Of a DNA stretch of 29,369 nucleotides, positions 7,400 through 16,720 are shown one piece after another. Each line of letters opens with the position of its first letter. Position 1 is the stretch's first letter. Source of the DNA: Pseudomonadota bacterium. Lineage in GTDB: Bacteria > Myxococcota_A > Polyangia > Polyangiales > Polyangiaceae. The position numbers and the translations under genes are program-made. A model generated the notes under the pieces. The model did not search any database, had not been told where the DNA came from, and saw nothing but the letters and a program-made list of their open reading frames with translations. The DNA lies in the NCBI GenBank assembly GCA_023418705.1, contig JAEZYZ010000103.1:1-29369 (forward strand). Direction: 5' to 3'.

Positions 7400-9187
7400 T
7401 CAGCGGTTCGGCTTGAAGCTCGGCGCCATTTCCTTCAGCGACCGCTTGAAGATGTACCAGCGGTCAGGCTCGCCCTTGAGCATGGAGGTGAGATACTTCT
7501 TGGCTTGATCGAAGCGAATGTGCGGCGGCAAGGGCGGCACCTCTGGATCGGTGTGTGCTTCGACGACCACGGGCCGATCGGCCCTGAGCGCCTCCTCCCA
7601 TCCGGGCACCACGTCCTCCGGTCCCCGCATCGAGATGCCCTTGAGTCCCACGAGCTCGGCGTATTTGGCGTACGAAAAGTCCGGCACGACCTGAGACGCC
7701 TCGAACTTCGGATCCCCTTCCATCACCCGCTGCTCCCAGGTGACCTGGTTCAGATCTCCGTTGTTCAGCACGAGCACGATCAGCTGCCGGTTCTTCCACT
7801 TTTCGTACTCCGCCGCGATCGTGACCAGCCCGTTGATGCCGTTCATTTGCATCGCGCCGTCGCCGACGCACGCGATCACCGGACGATCGGGGTGCGCGAA
7901 CTTTGCCGCGATGGCGTAGGGCACGCCAGGGCCCATGGTCGCCAGGTTGCCGGACAGCGACGCCATCATCCCCGCGCGCACCTTCAAGTCACGCGCCCAC
8001 CAGTTCGCCGCCGAACCGGAATCGGCGGTGAGGATGCAGCGGTCGGGCAGGCGGGGAGACAGCTCCCAGAAGACGCGCTGCGGATTGAGCGGCTTGGCGT
8101 CCAGCATCGCCCGCTCTTCGAGCAGGGCCCACCACTGAGCGACGTTCTTCTCGATCGTTTCGCGCCAGCTCCGGTCCCGCTTCGCCTCGAGCAGCGGCAT
8201 CAACGCCCGCAAGGTCTCCTTCGCGTCGCCGCAGAGATTGACCTCGTTCGGATAGCGCACGCCCAGCATGCGCGCCTTCAGATCGATCTGCACCGAACGC
8301 GCCTGGCCCTCCTTGGGCAGCCACTCCGAATACGGAAAGCTGGTGCCGACCATCAGCAGGGTGTCGCAGTGCTGCATCATCTCGTCGCTCGCCTTGGTGC
8401 CGAGCAGGCCGATGGATCCGGTGACGAACGGCAGGTCGTCTGGGACGGCGGCCTTGCCGAGCAGCGCCTTGGCGATCCCCGCCCCGAGGATGTCGGCGGT
8501 CTCGAGCACCTCTCCGGCCGCGCCCAAGCACCCGGCGCCCACCAGCATCGCGACCCGCTTGCCTTCGTTCAGGACCGCGGCGGCACGCCGGAGGTCTTGC
8601 TGCCGGGGGACGACGATCGGTTCGCTGTAGCCGACCCCCGAGTACACCGAGCCGTGCTTGCGCGGCGGACTGTCCACGGCGTCCATTTCCTGCACGTCGC
8701 TCGGAACGATGATGCAGGTGACGCAGCGCTCGGCCTTGGCGATTCGAAGCGCACGGTCGACCAGGTGCCGCGCCTGCGCCGGGTGGGTGCACATGTGCAC
8801 GAAGTGGTGCGCGACGTCCTTGAACAGGCTGATCAGGTCGACCTCCTGCTGGTAGTCGCTGCCAAGGGACAACATCTTCTGCTGCCCCACGATGGCGAGC
8901 ACCGGCTGCCGGTCGAGCGCGGCGTCGTACAGCCCGTTCAGCAAGTGGATGGCGCCGGGCCCGGACGTCGCCAGGCAAACGCCGACCTCGCCGGTGAACT
9001 TGGCGTGTGCACAGGCCATGAACGCCGACAGCTCTTCGTGCCGCGCCTGCGTGAACCGAACCTTGGCTTCTGCGCGCCTGAGGGCACCCATCAAACCGTT
9101 GATGCCGTCGCCCGGATAGCCGTAGATGCGGTCGATCCCCCACTCATGGAGGCGACCCACCATGTAGTCGCCCACGGTTTCGGCCAT
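7400..9187 (-). CDS. Thiamine-diphosphate-dependent enzyme, pyruvate oxidase/dehydrogenase (PoxB)-like
   Basis: 595 residues from ATG at 9187, chosen because AAGGAAA lies six bases upstream; a TTG 21 bases earlier is the alternative. Three domains in order: TPP_N with the activating Glu in RHEELSAF (E51), a central domain (about 190-320), and TPP_C with the GDG motif at 442-444 followed by VLNNGDLNQ, the metal/TPP-binding signature. Its N-terminal half resembles E. coli PoxB (RIYGYPGDGINGL, SGPGAIHLLNGLYDA) more than acetolactate synthases. It probably decarboxylates pyruvate, but the electron acceptor (quinone, O2 or other) cannot be read off, and acetolactate synthase or another 2-oxoacid decarboxylase is possible. 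The gene is monocistronic and convergent with the HisKA gene. Confidence 0.88.
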   Translation of the reverse strand: MAETVGDYMVGRLHEWGIDRIYGYPGDGINGLMGALRRAEAKVRFTQARHEELSAFMACAHAKFTGEVGVCLATSGPGAIHLLNGLYDAALDRQPVLAIVGQQKMLSLGSDYQQEVDLISLFKDVAHHFVHMCTHPAQARHLVDRALRIAKAERCVTCIIVPSDVQEMDAVDSPPRKHGSVYSGVGYSEPIVVPRQQDLRRAAAVLNEGKRVAMLVGAGCLGAAGEVLETADILGAGIAKALLGKAAVPDDLPFVTGSIGLLGTKASDEMMQHCDTLLMVGTSFPYSEWLPKEGQARSVQIDLKARMLGVRYPNEVNLCGDAKETLRALMPLLEAKRDRSWRETIEKNVAQWWALLEERAMLDAKPLNPQRVFWELSPRLPDRCILTADSGSAANWWARDLKVRAGMMASLSGNLATMGPGVPYAIAAKFAHPDRPVIACVGDGAMQMNGINGLVTIAAEYEKWKNRQLIVLVLNNGDLNQVTWEQRVMEGDPKFEASQVVPDFSYAKYAELVGLKGISMRGPEDVVPGWEEALRADRPVVVEAHTDPEVPPLPPHIRFDQAKKYLTSMLKGEPDRWYIFKRSLKEMAPSFKPNR

Positions 9188-9440
9188 GGTGTTTCCTTGT
9201 TTTCGCAAACCTCAGAGGGGTGCGCGAGGACTACCCGTCGCGCCCTATTTCGACCATGTGCACGGCGGCTTCGTCGCACAACCGCGCCTTGGCCGCCGAC
9301 GGCCAGGTCGCTTCGCGACGCATTTTCGAAGGGGCCGCGCCTTCCGCGGCCGAACGGCCGTAGCGGTCTGCGACATCCGTAGTTAGGATGAGCTGGGTTG
9401 CCCGCTCAGCGGTCGGACTGCCAGCGGGCACACGAGGTCG

Positions 9441-9788
9441 ATGGCGAAGATCCTGGTGGTCGACGACGAGGCGGATACGGCCGAAGTGCTGAGCTGGTAT
9501 CTGAGCGACCGAGGTCACGAGGTGCGCACCGCCAGCGACGGGGAGGCGGCGCTCCGCCTGGCCGAGACGGAGCCGCCGGAGGTGCTGATCGCCGACTACC
9601 TCTTGCCCTGCGGTCCAAACGGCATCGAGCTGGCGACGCGGCTCCGCCGCTCGGTGCCCGCGCTCAAGGTCGTCATCGTGAGCGGGATGGCCGCCGACAA
9701 TCTGCTGGCGCTCATCGCAGGGATCCAGGGCGCTCGCGTGCTCACCAAGCCGCTCGATTTGAAGTCGCTGACGACGCTGCTCGGCTGA
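9441..9788 (+). CDS. Stand-alone response-regulator receiver domain (CheY-like)
   Basis: 115 residues, a single receiver with no output domain. Key residues are all present: acidic pair D8/D9, phosphoacceptor D52 (VLIADYLLP), S81 in the Thr/Ser position and K103 in LTKPLD. GAGG lies three bases before the ATG. The 253 bp between it and the divergent TPP-enzyme gene hold no supported gene. It is convergent with the NtrC-type gene, stops 23 bp apart. No cognate kinase is adjacent; the HisKA-only protein at 6680-7393 is the nearest candidate partner. Confidence 0.92.
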   Translation: MAKILVVDDEADTAEVLSWYLSDRGHEVRTASDGEAALRLAETEPPEVLIADYLLPCGPNGIELATRLRRSVPALKVVIVSGMAADNLLALIAGIQGARVLTKPLDLKSLTTLLG

Positions 9789-9811
9789 GCTCAGCCCGAG
9801 GTCGCCCAACG

Positions 9812-11224
9812 TCAGGACATGCTCACGGAGCTGACGTCGGCGCCCTCGCCGTTTCCGTCCGATCCGGGGCGTGAGAGCCCAAACTTCTCGATGCGATAGC
9901 GGATCTGGTCGCGGTTCAGCCCGAGCAGCTTGCCGGCGCGGGCCTGGTTCCAGCCCGTGGTCTCCAGCGCCTGGCGCACCAGATCCCGCTCGAGCTCCTC
10001 GAGCACGATGCCGTTCGGCGGCAGCCGAAAGGAAACCGGCTGCGACGCCGACTGAACCATGACGAAGTCGCCGCGCCGCAGCTCGGGGCCCTCGGTGAGC
10101 AGCACGGCGCGCTCGATGGCGTGCTTCAGCTCCCGCACGTTGCCCGGCCAGCGATAGCTCTCGAGCAGCGCCAAGGCGAGCGGCTCGATGCCGTTCACGA
10201 GCTTCTCGAACGCCGCGCTGAAGCGCTCGAGGAAGTGCAACGCGAGCTGCTCGACATCGCCTTTGCGCTCACGGAGCGGCGGCAGGTGCACCGGGACGAC
10301 CTGCAGGCGATAGAAGAGGTCGCCTCGGAAGCTGCCTTCCTCCACGGCCTCGGTGAGATCGCGGTTGGTGGCCGCGATCACCCGGACGTCGACGCTGATA
10401 TCCGAGGTCCCGCCGACGCGCCGGAAGGCGCGATCTTCGATGAAGCGCAGCAGCTTGGCTTGCAGGCTCGGCGCCATCTCCGCGATTTCGTCGAAGAACA
10501 CGGTGCCGCCTTCGGCAAGCTCCAAGAGCCCCTTCTTCTGGCGGGTAGCGCCGGCGAACGCGCCCGCCTCGTGACCGAAGAGCTCGCTCTCCAGCAAGTT
10601 CTCCGGCAACGCCGAGCAGGTGATGTGGATGAAGGGGTGCCGAGTGCGCGAGCTGACGTAGTGCAGGGTCCGCGCTACCAGGTCCTTGCCCGTCCCGCTC
10701 TCTCCGGTCAGGAGCACCGTCGATACGGGGCTCCCCGCGAGCTTCGCCAGCAGGTCGCGAACGGCTGCCATCGCGCTCGATCCCCCCACCAGGCTGGAGA
10801 GCCCCTCGCCCCCTTCCCGACCGGAGCGCAGCTCGCGCTCGACCCGGCTGGTCTCCAGCGCCTTCTCGGCCAGCGGGATGATGACGTCGAGGTCGAGGGG
10901 CTTGGTGGCGTAGTCGTAGGCCCCGTGCCGCATCGCCTCGACGGCGCTCTCGATGCTGGAGTACCCCGTCATCATGATGACCTGCGCATCGGGGGTCACC
11001 GTCTTGACGTGGCGCAGCACCTCGATGCCGGTGTCGTCCGGGAGCCGATAGTCGAGCAGCAGCAGGTCGAACGGCGGGGCGCCGTCGATGAGCTGGCGGG
11101 CCTGCGCCGCGCTGGCCGCCTCTTCGACGTGATAGCCGAGCTCACGCAACCGCTCGGTAAGCAGCCAGCGAATCGAGGCCTCGTCATCCACCACCAAGAT
11201 CCGAGTGTCTTTTGCCATCGTCAT
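9812..11224 (-). CDS. NtrC-family sigma54-dependent response regulator with variant GAFAGA loop
   Basis: 470 residues: receiver at about 8-120 (D13/D14, phosphoacceptor D58, T86, K108), AAA+ sigma54-interaction domain at about 146-370, and a Fis-type helix-turn-helix near 420-455 (QARAGKLLGLNRDQIRYRIE). Walker A GESGTGK ends at K180 and Walker B has D245/E246. The loop that touches sigma54, normally GAFTGA, reads GAFAGA at 221-226; the codons (gcg ttc gcc ggc) confirm it. The C-terminus has a short Ser-rich tail. ATG at 11218 is an alternative start. It should activate sigma54 promoters once phosphorylated, if the variant loop is functional. No histidine kinase is adjacent. Confidence 0.95.
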   Translation of the reverse strand: MTMAKDTRILVVDDEASIRWLLTERLRELGYHVEEAASAAQARQLIDGAPPFDLLLLDYRLPDDTGIEVLRHVKTVTPDAQVIMMTGYSSIESAVEAMRHGAYDYATKPLDLDVIIPLAEKALETSRVERELRSGREGGEGLSSLVGGSSAMAAVRDLLAKLAGSPVSTVLLTGESGTGKDLVARTLHYVSSRTRHPFIHITCSALPENLLESELFGHEAGAFAGATRQKKGLLELAEGGTVFFDEIAEMAPSLQAKLLRFIEDRAFRRVGGTSDISVDVRVIAATNRDLTEAVEEGSFRGDLFYRLQVVPVHLPPLRERKGDVEQLALHFLERFSAAFEKLVNGIEPLALALLESYRWPGNVRELKHAIERAVLLTEGPELRRGDFVMVQSASQPVSFRLPPNGIVLEELERDLVRQALETTGWNQARAGKLLGLNRDQIRYRIEKFGLSRPGSDGNGEGADVSSVSMS

Positions 11225-11252
11225 GTTTTCGCGGCCCTAGCCCGTCGGCCTG

Positions 11253-11258
11253 ACTATA
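11253..11258 (-). promoter_or_regulatory. Possible -10 element upstream of the NtrC-type gene
   Basis: On the minus strand this reads TATAGT, 28 bases before the 11224 start codon, inside an A/T-richer stretch of an otherwise GC-rich spacer (11225-11501). No good -35 hexamer is seen at the right distance, so this is only a suggestion. The remainder of the spacer shows no supported gene. Confidence 0.25.
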
Positions 11259-11501
11259 ACCAGCGTTGATTTTCCTGCCACTCACGACAGAACCGCGCGG
11301 AAAGACATTCGAAATTGGTTTAGGAAAGCCCCCACTCAGCGCGAAAAATTTCTAGGCGCTCGAAACTCCCCGCCACGGCTAAGAATTTCGTCGAAAGCTT
11401 CGTTCATTCGGGCGCGCCGGGCGGTCGAAAAACGGACGGCCGCCCCTTGCAGCGCGGCCCCCCCCCACGCCCGAGCGATGGTCGCCGGAGCGACGCCCCC
11501 C

Positions 11502-14015
<2,514 letters not shown>

Positions 14016-14077
14016 GGCGCCTCGAATTTTCACGAACACGGCAAAGTTGGAAGACGAAAATGCGCCGAGCCTGCTAC

Positions 14078-14093
14078 GCGCTCGCAAGAGCGC
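14078..14093. other. Small perfect hairpin between the PHA-system gene and glgP
   Basis: GCGCTC GCAA GAGCGC gives a six-base stem with a four-base loop, in the 129-bp gap between the PHA-system stop and the glgP start. There is no T-run directly behind it on the minus strand, so it is not a standard terminator; it could be an mRNA-processing or stability element, or chance in GC-rich DNA. Confidence 0.3.
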
Positions 14094-14144
14094 TTGACCG
14101 AACGGCCGCCCGGCGGATTTCTCCCCTTGGTTAGCGCTGGCAGG

Positions 14145-14456
14145 TCAAAGCTGGCCAGATTTGGCCTTGCCGATCCACTTGTTGATCTCCTGCTCGATCA
14201 CGCTGAGCGCTTTGCCCTTGAACGGGCGCAGCATGAACGGCACGTCGAGATCGAGCTCGATCGTGCTCGGTGCCACCTCGATCGAGCCGTTCAAGGTCAT
14301 GCCCTTGACGGAGAAGGCGATCTGGGCGTGCCGGTCGCTGGTCCAGTTGGCGACCGGGTTGTACGCCGCGTAGCGCTCCCGATAGGCCGAGAACGCGGCT
14401 TGCGCGACCTCTTTGGCCTTTTCCTGCCCGAGATCGTGATGAACGACGTGCTTCAT
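14145..14456 (-). CDS. Polyhydroxyalkanoic acid system family protein (PHA_gran_rgn)
   Basis: 103 residues, ATG preceded by a good AGAGGAAA ribosome site. The pattern fits the PHA_gran_rgn family (TIGR02610): an N-terminal helix (HHDLGQEKAKEVAQAAF), then beta strands HAQIAFSVKGMTLNGSIEV and STIELDLDVPFMLRPFKGK, and a closing helix VIEQEINKWIG. Members are small proteins found with polyhydroxyalkanoate granule genes; their biochemical role is not settled. No phasin or PHA synthase is visible here. It lies between glgP and an EEP-family gene on the same strand. Confidence 0.78.
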   Translation of the reverse strand: MKHVVHHDLGQEKAKEVAQAAFSAYRERYAAYNPVANWTSDRHAQIAFSVKGMTLNGSIEVAPSTIELDLDVPFMLRPFKGKALSVIEQEINKWIGKAKSGQL

Positions 14457-14526
14457 ACCATTTCCTCTCCGGCGCTATATCGCGCTCCTGGGCGGCTTCG
14501 CAACCGTCGCGCCGCAGAAAACCCGC

Positions 14527-15378
14527 TCAAGCCGGCGCAGGGCCGACGCGGAGCTCCGCGAAGACGCCAAAATGGTCCGAGGCCCAGATGGGCCCCTGGG
14601 CGGTGCGCTCGCCGTGTGTGAAAGCGAGCCGCGCCGATAGCCACTCGGTGCGGCGGTGCTCCTCCATCGCGCGGACGTAGAGGTAGTCGATGCGGCGCGG
14701 CGCCTCGCCCGCGAGCGCCGCGTAGTGATTCTCACGGTCGAACGTGTAGCCGGGCCCGCTGCCCGCGTAGACCCAAGCGTCCGAGTAGAAGACGCTTTTG
14801 CCGTCGATGGTGTGCAGTCCCCTCAGGTGACGCATCTCGTCCGAGTCGGGTTCGGCGTTCATGTCGCCGATCAGCAGCGGCGGCAGCGCGGAGGACGCCG
14901 GGCAGAGCGCTTCGACGCGGTCGAGGATGAAGCGCAGCTGCTCGAGCCGGGCGAAGCCGTGGTGAAACCTCCAGCTCAAGTGGGTCACGAACACCGGGCA
15001 GTCGCCGGCCGGCGTGCGCACCCGGGCGTAAAGCAAGCTGCGCAGCTCCTCCGTTCCGGCGTGGGGCAGCTGGAAGGCGCGCTCTTCGACCAGCGGAAAA
15101 CGACTCAGCAGCGCGTTGCCGATGCTGAGCCCGTTGCCCAGATCCGCGGCCGGCGCATACGCGATCGAGAAACCGAAGCCGGCGGCGATCTCCTCGGCTT
15201 GATCCGAGATCTCGGCGAGCTCCGCCGGGGCCAGCGCCGGCTCGAAGCGCAACACCTCCTGAAGCGCGAGCAGGTCCGGCTGCAGCTCGGCGAGCTGCCG
15301 GCGCAAGATCTCCCGCCGCTCGGGCCAGGGCCCGCTCTTGTTCCAGACATTCAGCGTGGCGACGCGCAGCGTGTGCAT
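14527..15378 (-). CDS. Endonuclease/exonuclease/phosphatase (EEP) family protein
   Basis: 283 residues, complete. All EEP signature blocks appear in order: RVATLNVWN near the N-terminus, LLALQEV (metal-binding Glu), FVTHLSW, LLIGDMNAEPDSDE (catalytic Asp/Asn), RRIDYLYVR and the terminal ASDHFGVFAEL (catalytic His). No signal peptide is evident, so it should be cytoplasmic. The superfamily includes DNA nucleases, sphingomyelinases and inositol phosphatases; the sequence alone does not choose between them. It starts 30 bp from the divergent LLM oxidoreductase and may be co-transcribed with the downstream PHA-system gene (70-bp gap). Confidence 0.9.
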   Translation of the reverse strand: MHTLRVATLNVWNKSGPWPERREILRRQLAELQPDLLALQEVLRFEPALAPAELAEISDQAEEIAAGFGFSIAYAPAADLGNGLSIGNALLSRFPLVEERAFQLPHAGTEELRSLLYARVRTPAGDCPVFVTHLSWRFHHGFARLEQLRFILDRVEALCPASSALPPLLIGDMNAEPDSDEMRHLRGLHTIDGKSVFYSDAWVYAGSGPGYTFDRENHYAALAGEAPRRIDYLYVRAMEEHRRTEWLSARLAFTHGERTAQGPIWASDHFGVFAELRVGPAPA

Positions 15379-15390
15379 GACGGCTCCGGT

Positions 15391-15398
15391 AGTATAAG
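15391..15398. promoter_or_regulatory. Possible shared -10 in a 30-bp divergent intergenic region
   Basis: AGTATAAG sits in the 30 bp between two divergent start codons. Read on the minus strand it contains TATACT (5 of 6 to TATAAT) for the EEP gene; on the plus strand it contains TATAAG for the LLM gene. Either use would give almost leaderless transcripts. The -35 regions are poor, so this is tentative. Confidence 0.25.
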
Positions 15399-15408
15399 GC
15401 CCGCGGGC

Positions 15409-16479
15409 ATGAAGTTTTCACTCTTGTACGAGCTGCAGATCGCCGATCCGACCCCAAGCGCGGAGGCGGCGCTCTTCCACCACTGCCTCGAGCAGGCTCG
15501 GCTCGCCGAACAGCTCGGCTACCACGGCATCTGGGCGGTCGAGCACCACGGCCTGTACGAGTACTCCCACTCGTCGGCTCCGGAGGTCTTCCTCGCGTTC
15601 GTGGCCGCCAACACCTCACGCATCCGCGTCGGCCATGGCGTCACGCTGTTGCCGCATCGGTACAATCACCCGATCCGCGTGGCCGAGCGCGTCGCGACGC
15701 TCGATATCCTGTCGAACGGCCGGGTCGACTTCGGCACCGGCAAGAGCTCGTCGCTGGTGGAGCAGGCCGCGTTCGAGCTCGACCCGGGCACGCTCCACGA
15801 TCAATGGCTCGAGGCGCTCGGCGCGATCGTCGGCATGTGGCAGCGGGACGTGTTCGAGCTCGACGGCCGTCACCTGCGCATCCCGCCGACACAGGTCGTG
15901 CCGAAGCCGGTGCAGGACCCGCACCCGCCGCTGTTCGCCGCCTGCACCAAACCCGAGTCGGCGGCCAGCGTCGGGCGGCTCGGCCTCGGCGCCTTGAACT
16001 TCGCCGCGGGCAGCGACGACTACCTCGCCCAAAAGGTGGCCGACTACCGCGCCGCGATCGCGAACGCCGCGCCGATCGGCCGGCGCGTGACCAACCACTT
16101 TGCCTGCACCCCGCCGGCGCTGGTTCTCGACGACGACCGGCAGGCGTGCCGCTACGGCTTTCGCGGCGCGCGCTTCTTCAGCGAAGCGCTCAACCGCTAC
16201 TACCTGGGCGGCGGCCGCCCGCTCGGGCGGCTGCCGATCGCGCGCGACTTCTGGAGCGACAGCGAGCTCGAAGCCGCTCGCCGGGTGCGCAACACCCCCC
16301 AAGATCAGCTCAACGTCCTGTGCGGCGATCCGTCCTTCGCGCGCGACTACGTCCAGCGCTTCGTCGAGCTCGGCGTCGACGAGCTCATCTGCGTGATGCA
16401 GATGGGTACCGTGCCGCACGAGCTCGTGCTGCAAAGCATCCGCACGTTCGGCGAGAAAGTGCTGCCGCACTTCGCTTGA
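15409..16479 (+). CDS. LLM-class flavin-dependent oxidoreductase (luciferase-like)
   Basis: 356 residues from ATG at 15409 (MKFSLLYELQ); the frame continues upstream across the EEP gene but without homology. The bacterial luciferase-like fold is clear: EQLGYHGIWAVEHHGL near residue 40, then TSRIRVGHGVTLLPHRYNHPIRVAERVATLDILSNGRVDFGTG, the family's flavin/substrate region, and a C-terminal EQ-type helix (RFVELGVDELICVMQMG). Such enzymes use reduced FMN or F420; which one and on what substrate cannot be told. AAGG lies nine bases upstream. The gene is followed by a convergent-gene terminator region. Confidence 0.92.
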   Translation: MKFSLLYELQIADPTPSAEAALFHHCLEQARLAEQLGYHGIWAVEHHGLYEYSHSSAPEVFLAFVAANTSRIRVGHGVTLLPHRYNHPIRVAERVATLDILSNGRVDFGTGKSSSLVEQAAFELDPGTLHDQWLEALGAIVGMWQRDVFELDGRHLRIPPTQVVPKPVQDPHPPLFAACTKPESAASVGRLGLGALNFAAGSDDYLAQKVADYRAAIANAAPIGRRVTNHFACTPPALVLDDDRQACRYGFRGARFFSEALNRYYLGGGRPLGRLPIARDFWSDSELEAARRVRNTPQDQLNVLCGDPSFARDYVQRFVELGVDELICVMQMGTVPHELVLQSIRTFGEKVLPHFA

Positions 16480-16589
16480 TGCCCTGGCCCCTCCCCCAAC
16501 GCGCTGAGCTCCCCTGATTTTGTTCGCAGGAAGGGCGGAAGGACGGAAGAGTTTTCTGGGACTTCGACGGTTGAGCTCGACGCGACCCT

Positions 16590-16629
16590 CGATCGAAACT
16601 TCGATCGGGGACCGACGACGTCGGTCCCC
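16590..16629. terminator. Two adjacent perfect hairpins, probable bidirectional terminator
   Basis: 16590-16607 forms an eight-base stem (CGATCGAA / TTCGATCG) around AC. Immediately after, sharing its last G, 16607-16629 forms a ten-base perfect stem (GGGGACCGAC / GTCGGTCCCC) around GAC. They sit between the convergent LLM and SDR-SCP2 genes, where a two-way terminator is expected. There is no long T-run, though the A/T-rich repeat starts about 15 bp further on. Confidence 0.6.
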
Positions 16630-16644
16630 TTCCGCCCGTCCGAA

Positions 16645-16704
16645 CTTCCTGTGAAAAATTTTCATGTGGAAAATCTTCCAAGTGAAAATCTTCCTGTGAA
16701 AAAT
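16645..16704. repeat. 15-bp tandem repeat, four copies
   Basis: Four head-to-tail 15-bp units with consensus CTTCCTGTGRAAAAT; unit 1 (16645-16659) and unit 4 (16690-16704) are identical, units 2 and 3 differ at a few bases. The block is A/T-rich, in sharp contrast to its surroundings, and lies between the hairpins and the stop of the SDR-SCP2 gene. The 15-bp period keeps reading frame, giving five-residue repeats on either strand, but no start, ribosome site or homology supports a gene. Confidence 0.85.
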
Positions 16705-16720
16705 CTCCGACCCGGGGTCG

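Noticed and set aside
9231..9440. Short open frames between the TPP-enzyme gene and the receiver gene
   Set aside because: They overlap each other on both strands, have no ribosome site, domain or consistent codon bias.
11262..11280. Sigma54-like promoter on the minus strand (TGGCAG...)
   Set aside because: The -24 part is partly right but the essential GC of the -12 element is not at the correct spacing.
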